This document shows, in pieces, positions 57,000 through 64,000 of a stretch of 64,000 bases of DNA; the first letter of the stretch is position 1, and each line of letters starts with the position of its first letter. The DNA is from Prochilodus magdalenae. Lineage: Eukaryota > Chordata > Actinopteri > Characiformes > Prochilodontidae. The notes beneath the pieces were generated by a model. That model did not search any database. It was not told the origin of the DNA and saw only the letters and a program-made list of their open reading frames with translations. The stretch spans positions 40,001 to 104,000 of the forward strand of contig JAMWET010005075.1 of the NCBI GenBank assembly GCA_024036415.1, given 5' to 3'. A program made the translations under genes and the position numbers.

Positions 57000-59900
57000 G
57001 CGTGCACAAGCAGTCTGTTTTGGTGGCTGTGTCACGAGACTGTGGCTCTACCACACAGTCGACACTCCGGGACTGCTATACGTGGCGCTACCTGGGATTC
57101 TCTACAGTAAAGAGGAGCGGACAGGCGACCACGACCGCTAAAGCGCAGGGACCCTAAGCGCAAATGTGGGGTGACTCGTCACTTTTGATTGTAAACACCA
57201 AGATGGTACAACCCGGGACATACCAGTAAACATGTGGAAGGAGGAGATGATCTGACAGTCGGGACATTGAACTAGTGTAGCCGGTGATGGCTCTCCGGTC
57301 CATTTATACACTGCACGTTCGTACTTAGATCTCCCACACGGCAGAGCTTGTCACGCCATCGCCCATTGTTGTCGTGTTTACATTCCGCCCTTTCGTTTCC
57401 TTTTTTTTTTTTTGCATTTAGGACGGAAGTGCCAGGCGTGGTGAGACGTCATTCACACTCTACCGTCGCGTCCGCAGCGATACAGACATCAACACCCATG
57501 ACGCCCTTCTATTGTGATTCTGTTCGAGGATGACTTTAATCACGTTACATTCGGACTGTCTACCCTGCCTGCCTATTTCCAGTTTGTGGACTGCCCCAAC
57601 CAGGGAAAACACAGGGACCATCAGACCTGCGCTGTCATGCTAAACTATTTTGAGTGTGACGGAGATGCCATACAGGGCTAACTCCCACTACCACCGGTCT
57701 TGGTGGAAAATACAGCACCACAAGCTGGTTTTCAATACAGCCTCAGTACAAAACAATGGTACTGAACCGGACAGCCGCACTACCACTACCACATGCCTCA
57801 GTCAGAGTATCGGATAAATCTACTGAAGCAGAAGAAGCCCATCAAGGACTGCCTATGAATACCACTGATGTGGAGCGTGCTGCTGACCAACATCGGAGGT
57901 GAAGCAAATTTGAGGAGGAGGTTGGAGGAGGGACGCGACTGTGTTAACGGAGCTACCCTGAATTTGTTTAATGGATGGTTGTGCTGTTTCCCTACAAAGA
58001 CTGGGTAGCGCTGCTTCCCAAAACAACACAGCCGGCCTTCCAGGCCCCCCTGGATTACCCCCCCCCCAGTTGACGGTACAAGGAACATTTCAACCAAAGA
58101 AGAGGGCGTTCAAAGATGGAAACTTTAGACAGAGCTGAAGGTAGTAGAGGGTGTGTAGCACTAGAAGGTGTTCGACTTAAAAGATGGCACGTGTACGTCC
58201 TATCAGCGAAAAAAGGGTGGAAAAATGAAGCTGCGAAAGACAACAACATGAAGGAGCGTCAGTTTTGGGGAGATATGACAATCTCACATAAACCATCAAC
58301 AGGTCGGCAAAACCATAAGGAAACAACAGAAAGGCAGCCTCAAGTAGATGGTGGAGGTGTGTGGACAGAGCAAACCAGATTTAACAAACTTCTACAACAG
58401 GTATTGACTGTCTCCTAGCCTCTCTGCTGCCCCCCCTCCTCAACAACCAGTCGTGCTAGCATTCACCACCCTGGTGTCTTCCACCACCAACACTCAACAT
58501 CCACCATCACCAATCAACCCTTCACCGTCCATCACCCTCAGTCATCAACCACCACATGTCACCACACCCTATCCATCAGCAGCGATGAGGACCAAGACAA
58601 CTCCCACCAGTTCCCACTGTCCTCCAACCCTATCACGGCACAGACCAACCCAGGTCAGGAGACAGCACTGAAGAATGGGAGACTACACCCCAGGGAAGCG
58701 CTCCTTATAGGCCGGACCCGGACCCAGACAAAGTGTATGCCCCAGAATGGCTTTAAGAGCCATGTGTACTGCCCAACTAGCGGGAGAAAAGCCCCTCCAA
58801 CATCAGTCTTTATCAACCTGACCGTAACTACGTGTCTCGGGAGCTGGGTTCCTGGCCACGTGAGGAAGACAACCTGCCTCATCCAGACTCCCCAAGAAAG
58901 GCACACCCGAAGGAGACTGTCGAATGACTACAGGTCCCGGTTGCTTTGACGTCTACACGTGATGAAAGACACCATGATGCTAGCGGACTGCTGCCTGAAC
59001 CACCTCAGACCTCAGGTCCACCATGATCTGAAGGATACCCGACTGCCAGTTTGTCGAACCGGTCGAGAAGGATGGAGAGTTGGAGAGCCACTGACCATCC
59101 CAGTAGTGGAAGCTACACAGAGCCTCCACACTACATCTCACAGTTTCATCTGGACAAGGTGGAGGGGTTGTGCTGTGAGGGTCATGTTACTTTGAGACTT
59201 CTCCAGTGCCTTCAACACCATTCAAGCCCCCCTAACTTAACTGAGAGACAAGCCCTGATGAAGATAGGAGGTGGACATGCACCCTGGTCACCTGGAATCA
59301 CTTGACCTACACCTCACGTGGGAGACCACAAAACATGGTCAGGGATTCACAGGAAACTTGCCTGCCTCATACGATACGGGTGATCAGCAGCCACAGGAGC
59401 GAGCACCCACAGGGGACTTGTTCTTCCCTCCTCTTTTTTTTCCAGTCCCCCCCCCTGTTTTTTTTTCACCTGGGGTACACATGATCTGGGACTCAAAGTA
59501 ACAACTCGAGAGTTTAAAAATGCCAACATGCAGCAAGTTCTCTGAATGACAACATGCAATCACGCTGGCGGTGTGGGTTGCGCATAAGATGGGCCAAGAC
59601 CGAGGAGGGAGTAATGACAGAAAGCCTGGAGTTTTTGAGGACTTTGGTGGAGTGAGTGCACTACCAACCATCTGAAGCTGCAACATCACCAAAAATCCAT
59701 AAAGGAGATGTGTATAGACCTTCAGGAGCGTCCAGCCCCCTTTCTCAGCAGCCAAATACCTTCCATCAAAGGGGGTGGGATGTTTGGAGGTTGACAGGTT
59801 CCAGGGTACCCTACAGATACCTTGGTTGTGCACTCCTGGACGACTGAGCTGGGCTGGAACCTAAGGGTCCACCCCTCAGTCAGTAAACACTGACACTATA

Positions 59901-60950
59901 GTCTACAAGAAAGCACAGAGCAGACTGTACTTCCCTCAAGAAGGCTGGGTCCTTCAGACGTGTCTAGCCAGAAAACTCCTGCCTGAATGTTCTTCCAGTC
60001 TAACCAGTTTCTGTGGTGGCCAGTTGCTCAGACCCCTTTCGTCTTTTAGTGCTAGTGGGCATGTATCCAGCAAGGAAGGGAATGCTGGGATGAGCGCGAT
60101 TCTCAAAACGAGTCGACCGGCTGTGAAGGAACTTGGTTTTCTGGTGCCTGGGAACTTAAGAGCTGGCACGTCCCTTATAACACCACTTGGCCAGAGAGGA
60201 GAAGCCCTCAACAAGCTGACTGAACATCATGCGAAAATGTTCACCATTCCTACATGCCACACCACGATTCATCAGGACCCCAGAAGGAGCATCATTTCAG
60301 TGAGCATGACTGACTCTACAGTCCTGCTCCACAGACAGACTCAGGAAGTTCTTTGTCCCTCAAGGCCATAAAGACTGATTCAACTCCTCCAGTACAGACC
60401 AGATGAAAAACTCTGCCCGACACTCTTTCATTCCAGTCCCTCCAATGGAACACACCCCCATCTCTGCACCACTCCCTCCAAATGCCCCCTAAATCCGCCC
60501 TACATATCTATTATACTTGTATTATTACTCCATTCTGTACTGTTTACCACTTTTTGCACTGATAATTATTTAATTCACTGCGTCGTATTTGCACTGTCTG
60601 ATGCCCTGAAACCAGCCATTAATCTTAATTTGCTTAGCAACGGTATAACCATTAACCTCCATCTTATCACTTTACACATTTACACAGACACTAAAGGACT
60701 CTATTTGTAGTACCTCATATTTATAATAGTATGTCTCTATTTCAGCTACTAAATACATCTGCCCTTCTGTTATCGTACTTCTAGTATAGTTATGTTGTAT
60801 ACAAAAGTTATGGAGGTTACCCGCCTTTTAGGGACCTTTAAAATATTTCACTGTAGTTCAAATATCCTGCATTTGAAAGCCCTTGTGTGCATTATTTTTT
60901 CCCCGAGGTACTTCCTAGATATTGGACCTATTGTCACTTCTAGAGGCGCC
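57000..60950 (+). mobile_element. Near full-length L2-type LINE, heavily frameshifted
   Basis: The order of coding words along the plus strand is that of an L2/CR1-type element: a basic stretch near 57.1 kb, endonuclease, linker, reverse transcriptase, C-terminal region, then a 3' untranslated part (60.39-60.95 kb) with GCACTG-rich words. The interruptions are mostly single-base insertions, so no long frame survives. Confidence 0.75.
57440..60370 (+). pseudogene. L2-type endonuclease-reverse transcriptase pseudogene
   Basis: The intact protein would nick DNA with an APE-type endonuclease and reverse transcribe its own RNA at the target. Visible pieces: DFNHV at 57532-57546 (endonuclease), the linker words KKRAFKDGN near 58100, HKPSTGRQN near 58290, and the start of the reverse transcriptase DFSSAFNT at 59196-59219 (first catalytic Asp). 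The FSDD active-site region at 59538-59550 is split by an inserted base. A C-terminal part ends near 60370 with SMTDSTVLLHRQTQEV and CPSRP. Successive pieces lie in different frames, with more than ten shifts in 3 kb, far more than in the LINE at 26.7 kb. Confidence 0.72.
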
Positions 60951-61308
60951 CAGCTCAGCCTGGCATGGAGTTAGGGAACTCACGCTAGTTGTGACCAGAG
61001 GTCGCAGATTCGATTCCCTGAGCGCTACAGTAACGAACTGATGGTGTATAGCCCTTGAGCAAGGCCACCTACCCAAACTTCTCCGCTGACGCACATCATG
61101 TGAGATAGGGCCTGCCACTCGCTCCGCAGGTAAGTGTCCTTCGCGGGCGTTCCTTCGATGCCCCCCCTAGTGTGTTCACTATAGAGTGTGTTTGTGGCGT
61201 GTTTCACTTCCTGATGGGTAAATGCAGTGAGACAAATTTCCCCACTGTATGGTGATAACAAGGTTTAAATTTAAGTCTTGACATGCCTGAAGGAATACAT
61301 GCTCAAGG
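60945..61308 (+). mobile_element. tRNA-derived SINE (family V), copy 2, left arm of an inverted repeat
   Basis: GCAGATTCGATTCCCTGAGC, GCCCTTGAGCAAGG, CCCCCCTAGTGTGTTCACT and TTTCCCCACTGT follow family V order, with many extra or missing single bases. It ends with the word TGCCTGAAGGAATACATGCT, which is present inverted at 61930. Confidence 0.8.
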
Positions 61309-61925
61309 TTCAAATATACAGAGAACCAAGCAGTTACAACTGCGTACTAGGATGACCTTGATGATTATCATCCTCTTGCCCCCCTTTTTTTCGGCTCGAT
61401 ATATAGTATAACTAGTCTCGACTCATATATCTTTGCTTGTATCTGTTCACTGGTAATAGTCCTGGGAAGTAAGACATGTCGCTATATCGAACTGTCATAT
61501 CACACTTGTGTATCTAGTGTACGACCAAGCATCACACTGCTGCTCCCTTTCGAAACTAGGCTGTAGACGGTAATTAATGGTATCCAATTTAATCTCAGGA
61601 AGGGTGTTTCTTTTTTGTGATTCTATTCTTTGTACTAACTTCTGCTTCACTCTAGTCCTTGAAGCGCTACGTTAGTTTCAATTTCTATTTTTATTTATTC
61701 CTTTAGTCACACTATCATGTGCGTGCCCCCACATGTTTCTTCCCACATATTACCCACACCACTCCTACTCTATCTCACCTCCTACTTGTCATAGCTCCGA
61801 CTGTTTAGTGCCACTCTTGCATTTGGCCCACCTCCGCAGCCAGCAAGAATTTCACTGTTTACCGCCTTGCTAATCTGCCCCCCTTGGGTTCTCTTGTCAC
61901 CCCCCTACAGACTTTCGAAATATCC
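61309..61925. other. Spacer between inverted SINEs, LINE 3'-UTR-like in part
   Basis: CCAGCAAGAATTTCACTG near 61840 and CACATGTTTCTTCCCACATA near 61730 resemble L2-type 3' untranslated sequence. No frame is seen. The composition has many short homopolymer stutters. Confidence 0.4.
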
Positions 61926-62265
61926 GTGAGCATGTATTCCTTCAGGCATGTCAAGACTTAAGATTTTAATACCTATTGTTGTGGTCCCACCAGTGGGGAA
62001 ATTTAGGTCTCCGCATTTAACCCACGTGAAGGAAACACCAACAAAAAACACACTCAATATCGTGAACACACTAGGTGGGCAGCGAGCAACACTTACCCGG
62101 AGCGGTGGGCAGCCCTATCCATGATGCCCAGGGAGCAGTTTGGGGTTAGGTGCCTTGCTCAAGGGCACCTCAGTCATTACTGTAGGCTCAGGGAATCGAA
62201 CCAGCGACCCTCTGGTCACAAGGCTGGTTCCCTAACCTCCAGCCCACGACTGCCCCCAGAAGTAG
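61926..62265 (-). mobile_element. tRNA-derived SINE (family V), copy 3, right arm of an inverted repeat
   Basis: Reverse complement of family V: GGGGTTAGGTGCCTTGCTCA, AGGGAATCGAACCAGCGACC and CTAACCTCCAGCCCACGACT. The outer 30 bases (AGCATGTATTCCTTCAGGCA) are the inverted match of 61285-61305. Less damaged than the left arm. Confidence 0.87.
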
Positions 62266-63938
62266 ACTTTGGACTCCTGCATAGGAAATATAAGCTAAAG
62301 GTTCAGCACCCTGCCAATGAAGAACATACTATCATAATAACTTCACTACTTCCAAAAATACCTCACATAGTTTATATTTTAGAATATCATAAGTCATATG
62401 GGATTTTAATTACAGAAGTCGTAGTCTGGCTAGTCTTCTTTTACTGCTTTTTTCTACTCAGTATTTATATACTGTTGATATTGTGGGAAGCTAGGATTTC
62501 ATAGTGCAGTGTGACTGCTTGTTTCCCTATGTATATGACAATACACACTTGAGCATATATTGGGCAAGGCTTGTCCAGACTTTTGACTGTTACTCTACAA
62601 AATAAGAGCTGAAAGTTCAGTAATGTAGACTGAATTGACATGTCGAGAGTCAACTAACCAAGGTGACTCCAAACCGCTGCACTTGACCTGGAGCTTATAC
62701 CGGGTCATGTTATTGTGACTTAATGGAGTGGGAGTGTGAACTGGTCAATTTGCTTTAAATGATGCAGTCACTGTGGCGCCATGGCCAGCCTGCGCCATCA
62801 CCTCCGTTCACGTGCACACCGTTTAAAATGTCATTCTGCTAAAAGCCTGAAACCTTGAATCCCCACGGGAGAAAATGAGCAGAGTGATGGAGAGAGAGGG
62901 CATAAGAGAGAGAGAGGAAGCAGATCTGAAAGCCAAAGCGAAGAATAACTGAGGAGGGTCTTAATAGAAATGGACAGTTTGATTGACACATGGTGAAATA
63001 CAGTAGCTTAAACACTGGGTTATCTTTCAGCAGCAGTACATTGTGTTATTTCAGTCCAAATACTGCATCACTTCAGCATCAGATTTCCCAGATTATGCTT
63101 GAAGATTATATGCATTATGAAGTACGTCTCATGTTTTACAGCATAAACACAGTTTGCAGCGTATGGGGATCATATCATTGTGATTTCTGTGAGTAAGTGT
63201 TGTTCTGTGTATGTGTCTCACTCCTAAATAATACAATAATACAGACACTGATAAAACAGTTGAATATCTAGTGCTTTTGCACATTGCACACACTGAGAAA
63301 CAATTATCCTACATCTAGGATTTCTTAAAATCCACATTTCTTAAAATTCTCATTTTGAGATAGTTGTAAGTTAATTTTAGGATTATTGAACTTATTTTTA
63401 TCTTCATCTTATTTGTTGTTTTTGATCTTTGTTTTATGTATCTCATGTTTTTACTTGATTTAAGTGATTAAGGCTAGTAAGCATGATCATGTTAGTAAGA
63501 CAGGTTTTCTCTCTATCCTGGCAAATAACTAGGCTTGTTTCTTTAAACAGGCAAAATGATCTGGCAGTGCAGCAGTGAGAAAATTAGACTTATTACGGGC
63601 TACCTGAATCTATGAGACTTTTAAAAAAAATAATCCAGCATCTGCTTACATTACATCTCTCTGTTTATGTTCCAGTTCATGATCTTAGATCTACAGACAC
63701 TGATCTTCTGTAAGAACCTTCTGTAAAAAACAGGAAACATGGAGAGACCTCTTTGAGCTATTACGCCTTTGAACTGCGGACCACTTTCTATTACGTACTT
63801 CTATAACATATCTCGTTAACTCAGCGTTTAGTTAAAGCTACATTATCATGATATTCATACATTTTTTTATTGTTGCTGATGTCATCTGTCTGTAAAGAGC
63901 TGCCTACAGTAAGTAGGTGCTCTGAAAATATATAAGCA
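62266..63938. other. Single-copy DNA, nothing recognised
   Basis: No terminal repeats, tandem arrays or protein-like frames. Short GA-rich stretch at 62880-62920. Confidence 0.45.
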
Positions 63939-63956
63939 GTAGTAGCAGTAGTAGTG

Positions 63957-64000
<44 letters not shown>
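63939..64000. repeat. (AGT)n microsatellite, cut by the window end
   Basis: At least 18 AGT units with a few variants, continuing beyond the last base. Confidence 0.97.

Overview
This window looks like teleost fish nuclear DNA, probably from an otophysan (characiform, siluriform or cypriniform-type) fish. The evidence is the repeat content: several Tc1-like transposon families, L2-type LINEs, tRNA-derived SINEs with the GTTTGCATGTTCTCC-type body common in these fish, and many dinucleotide and tetranucleotide microsatellites. I found no convincing protein-coding host gene, rRNA, functional tRNA or CRISPR array. The window reads as intergenic or intronic sequence in which old and young mobile elements are separated by single-copy DNA. 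Some of the single-copy blocks have the look of conserved non-coding (enhancer-type) sequence, but conservation cannot be tested here.

Layout. 0-5 kb: a mariner-like non-autonomous element with a TA microsatellite inside it, a 66-bp hairpin, and a SINE inserted into an older DNA transposon. 5-11 kb: two miniature Tc1-like elements of one family (A) and three deletion derivatives of a second Tc1-like family (B). 11-16.9 kb: one SINE, microsatellites, and a block rich in homeodomain-type motifs. 16.88-19.48 kb: a 2.6-kb purine-rich 21-bp minisatellite, whose open frames on both strands are artefacts. 20.3-27.3 kb: a solo LTR with a clear 5-bp target duplication, a CGTCGCTGTCC MITE, a broken Tc1-like element with a decayed transposase, two SINEs and a 5'-truncated L2 LINE. 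28.6-30.35 kb: a nearly complete 1.57-kb Tc1-like transposon sitting at a TA inside an older dispersed repeat. 31.6-32.1 kb: a third family A copy. 33.6-38.9 kb: a 14-bp minisatellite grown out of a transposon fragment, a ~500-bp direct duplication, and facing GA and CT tracts. 39-46 kb: candidate regulatory blocks, a SINE with a long tetranucleotide tail, AT-rich duplicated repeats, and a ~300-bp higher-order CT-rich array. 46-56 kb: an unassigned exon-like reading frame, further MITEs, and microsatellites. 57-62.3 kb: a near full-length but badly frameshifted L2-type LINE, followed by an inverted SINE pair. The end of the window is an (AGT)n repeat.

How the pieces relate. The mobile elements record successive waves: SINE into transposon at 4.3 kb, Tc1 into a dispersed repeat at 28.7 kb, and minisatellite expansion next to a transposon relic at 33.9 kb. 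Family A is the most suggestive system. Its copies share one internal deletion that joins the transposase N-terminal helix-turn-helix to its C-terminal tail. One copy keeps an intact 54-codon DNA-binding frame without a catalytic core. No pathway or operon-like organisation of host genes is visible.
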